Source of the DNA: an uncultured Arcobacter sp. | Lineage (GTDB): Bacteria > Campylobacterota > Campylobacteria > Campylobacterales > Arcobacteraceae | Length of the DNA: 32,153 nt | Assembly (NCBI GenBank): GCA_913054415.1 | Contig: CAJXII010000002.1 | Location: forward strand, 1-32,153 | Direction: 5' to 3' | Part shown: piece after piece, positions 24,084-32,137 of the stretch | Position numbering within the stretch: the first letter of the stretch is position 1 | Layout: each line of letters opens with the position of its first letter | The notes under the pieces: generated by a model | Databases searched by the model: none | What the model saw: the letters and a program-made list of their open reading frames with translations, nothing else | Told to the model about the DNA's origin: nothing | Program-made: the position numbers and the translations under genes

Positions 24084-27000
24084 TTAGATATTTAAAAAAT
24101 CTTGGATAGCTTTTGGTTCAATAGAACTACCATCGCAACTAGCTTTGATCGCTTCAATAGATGCTAAAGCACCAGCAACAGTAGTAAAATAAGGAACATT
24201 CATTCTTAGCACCATTCGTCTAATAGCTAATCCATCCTCTTTGCTTGTCTCTTCACCATCACTTGTATTAATAGCCATCACAATCTCTTCATTTGCTAGG
24301 CTATCGTTGATATTTGGACGACCTTCACTAACTTTTAGAACTTTTTCACATTCGATATTTTTATTGAATATAGTTTGGTAAGTTCCACCTGTTGCTACTA
24401 TACTAAAACCTTGCTCGATCAATTTTGAAGCAATAGTAGGAGCGAACTCTTTATCTATATCTGCTAAAGAGATAAATACTTTACCACCACTTCTAGGCAA
24501 GAAGTTTTTAGCGGCATCTTGTGATTTAGCAAAACTTGTTCCAAATGTTGAACTAATACCCATCACTTCACCTGTAGATTTCATCTCTGGAGATAAAATA
24601 AGATCAGCACCATTTAGTTTGTTAAATGGGAAAACTGCTTCTTTTACAGCTATATGATCTCTCATTTTTGGTTTTAATATACCATTTTCTTCAATCACAA
24701 TATTTTTATCATATACTTTTAAAGCATCCCTTAGGGATTGTTGCCACATTACACGAGTAGCAATCTTAGCCAATGGCATACCTGTTGCTTTACTTACAAA
24801 TGGCACAGTTCTACTAGCTCTTGGATTTACTTCTATTAAGTATATTTTACCTTGATGGATAGCATATTGTGTATTCATCAAACCTTTTACACCAAGATTT
24901 AAAGCCATACTTTTTGTTTTTTGTTCTACCTCTTTTATTAGTTCATCACTTAAACTAACAGGTGGTAAGCTACAAGCACTATCTCCACTGTGGATACCTG
25001 CTTCTTCAATATGTTGCATAATACCACCGATATAAACATCTTTACCATCTGTGATACAATCTACATCAAGTTCGATTGCTCTATCAAGAAATTTATCTAT
25101 TAATACAGGAGCATCATTTGATACAGATACTGCTTCATCCATATATTGTTTTAACTCATCTGTGCTATAAACTATCTTCATACCTCTTCCACCTAGCACA
25201 AAACTTGGTCTAACAAGCACAGGATAACCAATATTTTCAGCTATTGTTATAGCTTCTTCAACCTCTACTGCTGTTCCATTTTCTGGTTGTAAAAGTTCAG
25301 CTTTTTGCACAAATGTTGAGAATTTTTCTCTATCTTCTGCTAGATCAATAGTAGCTGCACTTGTCCCTATGATATTTCCACCAATATTATGTATAGCATT
25401 TGCTAATTTTAAAGGTGTTTGCCCTCCAAAATGAACTATTATACCATCTGGTTGCTCAAGCTCTATTACACTTCTTACATGCTCAAAATCTATAGGCTCA
25501 AAATACAACACATCACTTGTATCATAATCAGTTGATACTGTTTCTGGATTACAGTTATACATAATTGTTTTAACACCCATCTCATTTAGAGCAAATGAAG
25601 CATGAACACAACAATAATCAAACTCTATACCTTGACCAATTCTATTTGGACCACCACCAATAATTAGAACTTTTTTCTCATTTGAAGAGTTTTGATTTTG
25701 ATTAGATTGTGGTATTTTTGTGATATTTGTAGTAGAGTAAAGATATGGAGTAAGTGCTTTAAACTCTGCTGCACAAGTATCTACTTCATTATATTCATGC
25801 ATAATACCAAAAGATTTTCTAGCATCATAAATATCTTGCTCTTTTAGATTGATTAAAGATGCTATCATCGCATCACTAAAACCAAAAGTTTTTGCTTTTC
25901 TTAGTAATGTTTCATCTTTTAGTATATTTTGTTTTGCATCTTTAATAATAGTTTCTAAATCATGAATTTGTCTAAATTGTGTGATAAACCAAGGATCTAT
26001 TTTTGATAGTTCAAAAATATCTTCATCACTTAACCCCTCTCTCATACCTTGCATAAGATATAAAAGTCTGTTTTCATTTGGTCGTCTAATCTCTTTTTTA
26101 ATAAGATCTAAATTTGCTTGAATTGGATCAAATCCTACAAGTCCAGTTTCCAAAGAGCATAAAGCTTTTTGCATAGACTCTTTAAATGTTCTACCCATAG
26201 CCATCACTTCACCTACAGATTTCATAGATGTAGTTAGTGTAGAGTCAGCATTTGGAAATTTTTCAAATGTAAATCTAGGTATTTTAGTCACAACATAATC
26301 AATAACAGGCTCAAATGATGCAGTTGTCCCTGTGATATCATTATTGATCTCATCAAGTGTAAAACCAACAGCAAGTAAAGTAGCTACTTTCGCTATAGGA
26401 TAACCTGTAGCTTTAGAAGCAAGTGCAGAACTTCTACTAACTCGTGGATTCATCTCAATTACAATCATTCTTCCTGTTTTTGGATCTATACTAAACTGAA
26501 CATTACTTCCACCTGTATCTACACCAATCTCTCGTAAAATTGCAAAAGAGGCATTTCTCATATTTTGATACTCTTTATCTGTTAGTGTTAAAGCTGGTGC
26601 TATTGTGACACTATCTCCAGTATGAACACCCATAGGATCTACATTTTCAATAGAACATATTATGATACAGTTATCAGCTTTATCTCTGATAACTTCCATT
26701 TCATATTCTTTCCATCCAAGCATAGATTCGATAATCTCAATCTCATTAACAGGACTAGCATCAATACCTGTTTTAGCAAGATCAATAAACTCTTCCATAT
26801 TATAAGCAACACCACTACCTAATCCACCAAGTGTAAAACTAGCACGACTTATTACTGGAAATCCAATATTTTTAGCAACATTTACAGCTTCCTCTACAGA
26901 GTAAGCATAATCACTTTTAGGAAGATCCATACCTATTTTGATCATAGCCTCTTTAAAAGCTTGTCTATCTTCCCCTTTTTTGATAGCTTCAGGATTAGCA

Positions 27001-27380
27001 CCTAAAAATTCAACCCCTTCTAACATACCATCTTCATACATCTGCATAGCTACATTAAGAGCAGTTTGCCCACCCATTGTAGGTAAAATAGCATCTATAT
27101 TCTCTTTTTTGATGATCTCATAAACTATCTCTTTTGTGATAGGTTCGATATATGTTTTATCGGCAAATTCTGGATCAGTCATAATTGTAGCAGGGTTTGA
27201 GTTGATTAATACTACTCTATAACCTAACTCTTTTAGTGTTTTTGTTGCTTGAGTTCCACTATAATCAAACTCACAAGCTTGACCTATAATAATTGGACCA
27301 GATCCAACTAATAGTATAGATTTAATATCTTCTCTTTTTTTCTTTAGTTTTGTTGTTTTGTTATTATCTGTTGTGGACAT
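24084..27380 (-). CDS. carB: Carbamoyl-phosphate synthase large subunit CarB
   Basis: CarB makes carbamoyl phosphate from bicarbonate, two ATP and ammonia delivered by CarA, feeding arginine and pyrimidine synthesis. The 1098 residues show the internal duplication. The first synthetase half has GSGPIIIGQACEFDYSGTQA near 26-45 and an ATP-grasp region to about 400. The second half begins with GGGPNRIGQGIEFDYC near 575-590, with ATP-grasp to about 930. The C-terminal MGS-like regulatory domain (about 960-1080) holds the UMP/ornithine control region. A GGAAA-type site precedes the ATG. carA is not in the window. Confidence 0.98.
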   Translation of the reverse strand: MSTTDNNKTTKLKKKREDIKSILLVGSGPIIIGQACEFDYSGTQATKTLKELGYRVVLINSNPATIMTDPEFADKTYIEPITKEIVYEIIKKENIDAILPTMGGQTALNVAMQMYEDGMLEGVEFLGANPEAIKKGEDRQAFKEAMIKIGMDLPKSDYAYSVEEAVNVAKNIGFPVISRASFTLGGLGSGVAYNMEEFIDLAKTGIDASPVNEIEIIESMLGWKEYEMEVIRDKADNCIIICSIENVDPMGVHTGDSVTIAPALTLTDKEYQNMRNASFAILREIGVDTGGSNVQFSIDPKTGRMIVIEMNPRVSRSSALASKATGYPIAKVATLLAVGFTLDEINNDITGTTASFEPVIDYVVTKIPRFTFEKFPNADSTLTTSMKSVGEVMAMGRTFKESMQKALCSLETGLVGFDPIQANLDLIKKEIRRPNENRLLYLMQGMREGLSDEDIFELSKIDPWFITQFRQIHDLETIIKDAKQNILKDETLLRKAKTFGFSDAMIASLINLKEQDIYDARKSFGIMHEYNEVDTCAAEFKALTPYLYSTTNITKIPQSNQNQNSSNEKKVLIIGGGPNRIGQGIEFDYCCVHASFALNEMGVKTIMYNCNPETVSTDYDTSDVLYFEPIDFEHVRSVIELEQPDGIIVHFGGQTPLKLANAIHNIGGNIIGTSAATIDLAEDREKFSTFVQKAELLQPENGTAVEVEEAITIAENIGYPVLVRPSFVLGGRGMKIVYSTDELKQYMDEAVSVSNDAPVLIDKFLDRAIELDVDCITDGKDVYIGGIMQHIEEAGIHSGDSACSLPPVSLSDELIKEVEQKTKSMALNLGVKGLMNTQYAIHQGKIYLIEVNPRASRTVPFVSKATGMPLAKIATRVMWQQSLRDALKVYDKNIVIEENGILKPKMRDHIAVKEAVFPFNKLNGADLILSPEMKSTGEVMGISSTFGTSFAKSQDAAKNFLPRSGGKVFISLADIDKEFAPTIASKLIEQGFSIVATGGTYQTIFNKNIECEKVLKVSEGRPNINDSLANEEIVMAINTSDGEETSKEDGLAIRRMVLRMNVPYFTTVAGALASIEAIKASCDGSSIEPKAIQDFLNI

Positions 27381-27414
27381 ATTTAGTTTCCTTTAAATGC
27401 TATAAAATTTTACC

Positions 27415-27422
27415 ATTTTATC
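27415..27422 (-). promoter_or_regulatory. Putative carB promoter -10
   Basis: The minus strand reads TTTTTTAGATAAAATGG, with GATAAAAT at 27422-27415. It overlaps the last bases downstream of the nudix gene and would give a leader of about 30 bases containing AAAGGA. Confidence 0.5.
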
Positions 27423-27432
27423 TAAAAAATGC

Positions 27433-27864
27433 TTAATTTTTAGATAAAAATTTTACAATATTTTTTACTAAATCTGTTTGTTTCTTTTTGATATGTGGTA
27501 GATGATTTATATCAAAAAATTGAGCTTTTTGATTTTCTGAAGATATATATTTTGATCTTAAAGTATCTTTATAAAAATAGTTATTGATATTTTTAACTTT
27601 TTTAGCATCTACTAAAAATACACCGATTGTTTTATCATAGCTTATTTGTTCAAAATATTCTTGTAACATATTTTTTGAAAGTGGGATACTTGATTCCTCA
27701 TAAAACTCTCTTAGTGCTGTTTCGATTTTAGTTTCATTACCCTCTTTTTTCCCTTTTAGAAATCCCCATTTATGATCACTAAAAGATGATAAACATAATA
27801 ATATTTTTATACCAAAAAATGTTTTGTAGTATAAGCATATTCCGTAAGCTTCTGTTCGTATCAT
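27433..27864 (-). CDS. Nudix hydrolase
   Basis: The Nudix box runs from G38 to I60: G-x5-E at 38-44, then REFYEESSI with R52, E53, E56 and E57. The metal-binding glutamates are present. The usual glycine near the end (EExGU) is replaced by serine 59. At 143 residues it has the standard single-domain size. The substrate cannot be told; the surrounding genes give no hint. The ATG overlaps the lptF/G stop (ATGA), so it is coupled to that gene and ends the rplY-pth-lptF/G unit. Confidence 0.82.
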   Translation of the reverse strand: MIRTEAYGICLYYKTFFGIKILLCLSSFSDHKWGFLKGKKEGNETKIETALREFYEESSIPLSKNMLQEYFEQISYDKTIGVFLVDAKKVKNINNYFYKDTLRSKYISSENQKAQFFDINHLPHIKKKQTDLVKNIVKFLSKN

Positions 27865-28928
27865 TTATTTAACCTAGTGGTATATAATATATAACTTACA
27901 ATATATAAAATAAATAGTGGTAAAATTATAGCAATCTCAGGGATCACTACTCCACCCATAGATAATTTTTCAAGTAAAAATATTGTAGCCCAAGATATTA
28001 AAGAGATAAATACCCAAAATGATATAAATTTGGCAGTGTTAAAAAATCTAACACTAGCATTGCTATATAAAAAGATAAATATAATTAAAGGGATGATAAA
28101 AAATGGCACAATAGTTTGAGCATATAGTATCGCTTTTACTTTATTGATATTAAAGTTTTGATCTTTAAAAAGCACTATTGTATATATAGCATCTGTAATT
28201 GAAAAATGTGATTTTGCTTTGTAAACACTATCTATAATCTTTGGTTTAAATCCATCAAGAGTATATAAAAATTTCTCTTGTGATGTGGTAAGTTTAGAAT
28301 TATTCCAAGTAATTTTTGCTGGTTTTTTGATAATTGTAGCATCTATAACATACCATTTTTTATTTTGATAATATGCTTTTTTTGCAATAATTGTTTCTAC
28401 TACATTGTGGTTTTTGACTCTAAAAATATGTATATCAATAGCTTTTTTTTCAAGAGGATATAACTTTTTAAAATATACAAAATAATCGTTATATTTTAAA
28501 AAGATATTGTTTCTTTCATTGACAAAAAATCTATTATGTATGATATTGTTTTTTATCTCTTGAGCATAAGCTAGTTTTGTTGTTTGTAAAAACATAAACA
28601 ATATAGTAATAACTGAAGAGATTAAAAGTATAGGTCGAATGATCTGTTTTTTAGAAATCCCCAAAGCATAAAAACTAATAATTGAGTTATTTTTGATAAA
28701 ATATACAAGTGTTACAACCCAGCCAAATACCAAAGCAAGTGGTAAAGTGGTAGTTAAAACAAAAAAACTATTATAGAAAAAATATAAAAGTTGAAGATTG
28801 GCAGATTGTGGTAGTCTTGATATAGTTTGTAAAAAATCTATACCTACAAAAAACATCTCCATAGAAAACAGTATAATAAAAAAATATTTTAAATATTTTG
28901 CTAATAGATATTTTGTTAGTAGTTTCAA
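27861..28928 (-). CDS. LptF/LptG family lipopolysaccharide export permease
   Basis: The protein belongs to the YjgP/YjgQ family, the membrane partners of LptB that extract LPS from the inner membrane. It has 355 residues: three N-terminal membrane segments (about 14-34, 55-78, 95-117), a periplasmic beta-jellyroll region (about 125-255) and three C-terminal segments (about 262-350). I cannot decide between LptF and LptG. The start is TTG at 28928; the next methionine (residue 23) would remove most of the first membrane helix, and the family begins with a KxxxxYLLxxYLK-type helix. It follows pth by 15 bases. Confidence 0.88.
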   Translation of the reverse strand: MKLLTKYLLAKYLKYFFIILFSMEMFFVGIDFLQTISRLPQSANLQLLYFFYNSFFVLTTTLPLALVFGWVVTLVYFIKNNSIISFYALGISKKQIIRPILLISSVITILFMFLQTTKLAYAQEIKNNIIHNRFFVNERNNIFLKYNDYFVYFKKLYPLEKKAIDIHIFRVKNHNVVETIIAKKAYYQNKKWYVIDATIIKKPAKITWNNSKLTTSQEKFLYTLDGFKPKIIDSVYKAKSHFSITDAIYTIVLFKDQNFNINKVKAILYAQTIVPFFIIPLIIFIFLYSNASVRFFNTAKFISFWVFISLISWATIFLLEKLSMGGVVIPEIAIILPLFILYIVSYILYTTRLNK

Positions 28929-28943
28929 ATTTAAGTCTTTATA

Positions 28944-29501
28944 TTATAGTTTCAAAGTATATTTTGATTTTATAAGTTCAATACTATTAGATGGTATCTC
29001 TTCAATAGCACTTATAATATGTGGTATTATCTCATTAAGAACTTTAAACTCTTCTTTAGAAAAGTTATTTAATACATAATGTATCACTTCAGATCTATTA
29101 TCAGGTTTACCAATACCAACTCTTACTCTAATATAATCTTTACCTATATGACTATCAATAGATTTTAAGCCGTTGTGACCACCATTGCCACCACCTTGTT
29201 TAAATTTTACAGTTCCAAGTGGAAGATCCAAATCATCATGTATGATTATGATATTATCATTTGGTATATCATAATATTGAGCTATATTATATATAGATAT
29301 TCCAGACTCATTCATAAATGTTTGTGGTTTTGCAAAAATTTTATTTTGTGATTTTAAAACAGTAGCTTGAAAATTTGATCTGTTTATATTGGTAGTTGTA
29401 GTTAGATTTTTAGTTATCTCATCGATAACTAAAAAACCTATATTGTGTCTTGTTTGTTTATATTTCTCTCCAGGATTACCAAGTCCTGCGATCAAAAACA
29501 T
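28944..29501 (-). CDS. pth: Peptidyl-tRNA hydrolase
   Basis: Pth frees tRNA from peptidyl-tRNA dropped by the ribosome. The 185 residues have GLGNPG (6-11), the catalytic H19 in TRHNIGF, N64 in TFMN, D89 in HDDLDLPLG and N110 in GGGNGGHNGLKS. The gene lies six bases after rplY and 15 before lptF/G. The rplY-pth pair is widely conserved and both act on the ribosome cycle. Confidence 0.97.
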   Translation of the reverse strand: MFLIAGLGNPGEKYKQTRHNIGFLVIDEITKNLTTTTNINRSNFQATVLKSQNKIFAKPQTFMNESGISIYNIAQYYDIPNDNIIIIHDDLDLPLGTVKFKQGGGNGGHNGLKSIDSHIGKDYIRVRVGIGKPDNRSEVIHYVLNNFSKEEFKVLNEIIPHIISAIEEIPSNSIELIKSKYTLKL

Positions 29502-29507
29502 AATAAC

Positions 29508-30044
29508 TTACTTAGCTTTGATTACACCAACAACTGGCACACTTGGATGTAAGAAACAATCCACACCTTCTGGAAGTTCTATATCTCTTACTAATAAGTT
29601 ATCACCTGTATCAAGATCATCAATTTTGAAGTGAAAACTTTTTGGTAAGTTTTCGATAGTTGATTTTACTTTTACTCTTGTTTTATGGAAAATAAACATA
29701 CCTTTATTTTTTAAACCTTTTGGAGTTCCTTCAACAGTAACAGGCACATAATAATACATTTTAACACCTGGTTGTGCTACGATTAAATCTACATGTAATA
29801 GTTGTGAATGAACAGGATCTTTTTGATACTCTTGAATCACTACTTTATGAACATTATCACCAACTTTTATATCAAAAGCTAAATCTTCTTTTGCTTTTAC
29901 AGCTCTAATGAAATCGTTTGTTTTAAATGCAGCATTTATGTTTTCTAAACCTTTTCCATAAATGTTAGCAATTAGATAACCATCTCGTCTTAATTGTTTT
30001 GTTGTTTGTTTGTCGATACTCTCTCTAACTATACCTTCTAACAT
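29508..30044 (-). CDS. rplY: 50S ribosomal protein L25/general stress protein Ctc
   Basis: L25 binds 5S rRNA. The protein has 178 residues, so it is the long Ctc form with an N-terminal L25 domain (1-90) and a C-terminal beta domain (91-178). The conserved LRRDGYLIANIYGKG is at 18-32, and HSQLLHVDL is near 78-86. The C-terminal domain carries VPVTVEGTPKGLKNKG. AAGGAAAAACA precedes the ATG. It starts the rplY-pth-lptF/G-nudix unit, behind a TTAGATAAAAT motif. Confidence 0.95.
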   Translation of the reverse strand: MLEGIVRESIDKQTTKQLRRDGYLIANIYGKGLENINAAFKTNDFIRAVKAKEDLAFDIKVGDNVHKVVIQEYQKDPVHSQLLHVDLIVAQPGVKMYYYVPVTVEGTPKGLKNKGMFIFHKTRVKVKSTIENLPKSFHFKIDDLDTGDNLLVRDIELPEGVDCFLHPSVPVVGVIKAK

Positions 30045-30074
30045 TGTTTTTCCTTTATTTTAAAATGAGTTTGG

Positions 30075-30082
30075 ATTTTATC
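30075..30082 (-). promoter_or_regulatory. Putative rplY promoter -10
   Basis: The minus strand reads CTTTTAGATAAAATCC, with GATAAAAT at 30082-30075 in the 63-base gap after the PLP-enzyme gene. The leader would be about 25 bases and include the AAGGA site. Confidence 0.5.
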
Positions 30083-30107
30083 TAAAAGATACTTAAAAGA
30101 ATATAAA

Positions 30108-30986
30108 CTAATTATTGGCTTTTTGATGAAGATATTGGTATCTTTGTTGCATAGTTTCATTACCTATAATTCCACCTTGATGGATATATATAATGTTTTT
30201 GCACTTAAGATGATAATAGTGTGCCAATAGTGTTTGCCAACCAATAGGATCATACAATAGATCAAACTCTATATCGGTTTGTTCTTTTAATTTTTCCCAT
30301 ATTTGATAGTTTTGTTTATATAGTTTTCCAAAATGGAATTTCTTGGTAGTTTTTAATATAGTTGGATGGTAATTGATATTAGTTTCTAACTGGTTAAACT
30401 GTTTTTTTAAATATTGTTCATCTCCAACACAAGCACAAGTTAGCACCTCATAGTTTAGATATTTTTGTAAAAATAAAGCGGTTGTTCCTGTGCCACTTGG
30501 CAAAAATATTTTGACATCTTTTAGATTTGATGATCTAATAAAATCATCTAACTCTTGTGCTAAAAGTTTTATACCATATTGTGCCTCTTCTATAGCACCA
30601 CCTTCATTTATAAGAAGTTGATTTTTTGTTAGTTTTATATTATTGATATCATAATCACCTGAGATTATTTGCATACCATTTTCTAAAGCATATTTATAGT
30701 TGCCTTGGGGATTTTGTTCTAAAAATGATGGTATATGGTTGGTATAATATGTAAATTTCCAATTTTTAAGTTTTGCTAAAACAGATAGACTATACATAGC
30801 ATTTGATTGATTTGAACCATAACTTATTATATGGTTTATATCTTTAAAATCATTTTTAAAAAAATAGTAAAATTTTCTAGCTTTATTACCTGTAAAATCT
30901 TTATCTAAAAGGTCATCTCGTTTGATAAAAAAATCTATATTTTCAAAAGTGATTTTTGTAGTAGGGGAGTTTAGTATTTGTTTCAT
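30108..30986 (-). CDS. PLP-dependent ACC deaminase/D-cysteine desulfhydrase family protein
   Basis: This is a fold-type II PLP enzyme of 292 residues. The PLP lysine is K35 in FTGNKARK, matching the GNKxRK motif of ACC deaminase and D-cysteine desulfhydrase. SYGSNQSNAM (55-64) is the family substrate and phosphate-contact block, and LPSGTGTTAL (164-173) is the PLP phosphate loop. The substrate is not decided by sequence; in Campylobacterota the D-cysteine or other D-amino-acid reaction is as likely as ACC. It is transcribed alone: a terminator lies upstream, its own -10 box sits five bases before the ATG, and rplY has its own promoter downstream. Confidence 0.82.
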   Translation of the reverse strand: MKQILNSPTTKITFENIDFFIKRDDLLDKDFTGNKARKFYYFFKNDFKDINHIISYGSNQSNAMYSLSVLAKLKNWKFTYYTNHIPSFLEQNPQGNYKYALENGMQIISGDYDINNIKLTKNQLLINEGGAIEEAQYGIKLLAQELDDFIRSSNLKDVKIFLPSGTGTTALFLQKYLNYEVLTCACVGDEQYLKKQFNQLETNINYHPTILKTTKKFHFGKLYKQNYQIWEKLKEQTDIEFDLLYDPIGWQTLLAHYYHLKCKNIIYIHQGGIIGNETMQQRYQYLHQKANN

Positions 30987-30991
30987 TGCTT

Positions 30992-30997
30992 ATTATA
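30992..30997 (-). promoter_or_regulatory. -10 box directly before the PLP-enzyme gene
   Basis: TATAAT (minus strand, 30997-30992) is followed by AAGCA and then the ATG at 30986. There is no room for a Shine-Dalgarno sequence, so transcription would begin at or within the start codon and the mRNA would be leaderless. Confidence 0.5.
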
Positions 30998-31003
30998 GTG
31001 TAT

Positions 31004-31039
31004 AAAAAAAGGCAAGTATAAAAATACTCGCCTTTTTTT
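31004..31039 (-). terminator. Rho-independent terminator after rplS
   Basis: The minus strand has AAAAAAAGGC, one mismatch, then AGTAT, a short A/T loop, ATACT and GCCTTTTTTT. The stem is about 16 pairs with one mismatch and ends in seven T. It starts 16 bases after the rplS stop. The A-run on the left arm would let it work for both strands. Confidence 0.85.
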
Positions 31040-31054
31040 CAAGAATCAAAATAA

Positions 31055-31411
31055 TTATTTTCTAAGCTCTTTAATTTTTGCAGCTTTACCTTTTAACTCT
31101 CTTAGGTAGTGAAGTTTAGCTCTTCTTACTCTACCTCTTCTTAATACTTCAATAGTTTTTAAACTATCAGAGTATAGTGGGAAAATTCTTTCAATACCAA
31201 CAGAGTTAGCACCAATTTTTCTAATTGTAAAAGTTCTTGAAGTTCCTGTTCCTCTTAAAGATATAACAACACCTTCAAAATTTTGAATTCTTGTTTTGCT
31301 ACCTTCTTTAATTTCAACACCTAATCTTAAAGTATCACCCGCTCTAAATTCTGGAGCTACTTTTTCACCGATTTGAGCTTTTTCAAAGCTTTCAATATAC
31401 TTGTTTCTCAT
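31055..31411 (-). CDS. rplS: 50S ribosomal protein L19
   Basis: L19 lies at the 30S-50S interface. The start is the ATG at 31411, giving 118 residues (MRNKYIESFEKAQIG), as in Campylobacter L19; an in-frame ATG at 31432 would add seven residues but those bases hold the AAAGGA ribosome binding site of the true start. Family blocks are GDTLRLGVEIKEG, RIQNFEGVVI, GVERIFPLYSDSL and RRGRVRRAKLHYLR. It follows trmD in the conserved trmD-rplS order and ends at a strong terminator. Confidence 0.96.
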   Translation of the reverse strand: MRNKYIESFEKAQIGEKVAPEFRAGDTLRLGVEIKEGSKTRIQNFEGVVISLRGTGTSRTFTIRKIGANSVGIERIFPLYSDSLKTIEVLRRGRVRRAKLHYLRELKGKAAKIKELRK

Positions 31412-31437
31412 TGTTTTTCCTTTTTCTGGCATATAGT

Positions 31438-31469
31438 AAAAACTATAGAGGCCCCTTTTATGGTCTATA
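31438..31469 (-). terminator. Weak hairpin with T-run between trmD and rplS
   Basis: On the minus strand TATAGA (31469-31464) pairs with TCTATA (31449-31444), with a few more G-C pairs inside across a bulge. GTTTTT follows (T at 31442-31438). It covers the trmD stop codon. It could act as a partial terminator or attenuator setting rplS level, but the stem is short. Confidence 0.3.
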
Positions 31470-32123
31470 ATACTTTGTTTTGCATTTAGACAGTTTTGAT
31501 TTTAAGTCGTGAATTTTACTATGATTTCCCTTTAAGTATTCTGAAGGCACAAGTAAATTTTTAAAATTTATAGGTTTTGTAAAAGCTGGGGCTTCTAAAG
31601 TTTTATTATCATTATAGCTTTCATCCTCTAAAGAGTCTTGATTTCCCAATACATTTGGTATATTTCTTGAAATAGCATCAGCCATAATCAGAGATGGTAG
31701 CTCACCACCTGTTAATATATAATCTCCTACACTAAAAACTTCATTGGCAAAAGTTTCTATTACTCTTTCGTCTATACCTTCATATCTTCCACTTACAAAA
31801 ACAATATTTTTTTTCTTTGCTAATCTTTTAGCATCATTTTGTCTAAAAGGTTTAGCAGCAGCTAGTGGAAATATAATATAAGCATCTTCATATTTTGATT
31901 TGATATGCTCTAGTGTATCAAATAGTGGCTGGGTAGTCATAAGTTGTCCTGCTCCACCACCACACAAAGTATCATCAACTTTTTTATGTTTATTAGTTGT
32001 AAAATCTCTAGGATTAAAAAACTCATAACTTATCAAATCTGATTCGATAGCTTTTTTTAAAATAGAATCTTTAAAATAAAAATCTATTAAATTTGGGAAT
32101 AATGTTGTAAATATATAATTCAT
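31458..32123 (-). CDS. trmD: tRNA (guanine-37-N1)-methyltransferase TrmD
   Basis: TrmD methylates G37 in tRNAs read by Leu, Pro and Arg codons, preventing frameshifts. It is a SPOUT trefoil-knot enzyme of 221 residues. The visible blocks are LFPNLIDFYF at 8-17, GGGAGQLM near 55-62, the SAM-binding VSGRYEGIDERV and the knot VGDYILTGGELPS. The C-terminal RNA-binding part ends with VPSEYLKGNH. No Shine-Dalgarno sequence precedes the ATG; a GATAAAAT box lies six bases upstream. rimM usually precedes trmD but the window ends 30 bases upstream, so this cannot be checked. Confidence 0.96.
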   Translation of the reverse strand: MNYIFTTLFPNLIDFYFKDSILKKAIESDLISYEFFNPRDFTTNKHKKVDDTLCGGGAGQLMTTQPLFDTLEHIKSKYEDAYIIFPLAAAKPFRQNDAKRLAKKKNIVFVSGRYEGIDERVIETFANEVFSVGDYILTGGELPSLIMADAISRNIPNVLGNQDSLEDESYNDNKTLEAPAFTKPINFKNLLVPSEYLKGNHSKIHDLKSKLSKCKTKYYRP

Positions 32124-32129
32124 GTTGCA

Positions 32130-32137
32130 ATTTTATC
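32130..32137 (-). promoter_or_regulatory. Possible -10 box directly before trmD
   Basis: The minus strand reads AAATAAGATAAAATTGCAAC then ATG. GATAAAAT is at 32137-32130, and six bases separate it from the start codon. This is a variant of the motif found before thrB, carB, rplY and proS, here placed so that the transcript would be leaderless. Confidence 0.35.

Noticed and set aside
27415..27447. Inverted repeat around the nudix stop as a terminator
   Set aside because: The arms are almost all A/T and the hairpin is not followed by a T-run on the minus strand. One arm is the recurrent promoter-like motif before carB, which explains it better.
31412..31432. Upstream start for rplS at 31432
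   Set aside because: The seven extra residues are encoded by the ribosome binding site of the ATG at 31411 and do not match the L19 N-terminus.
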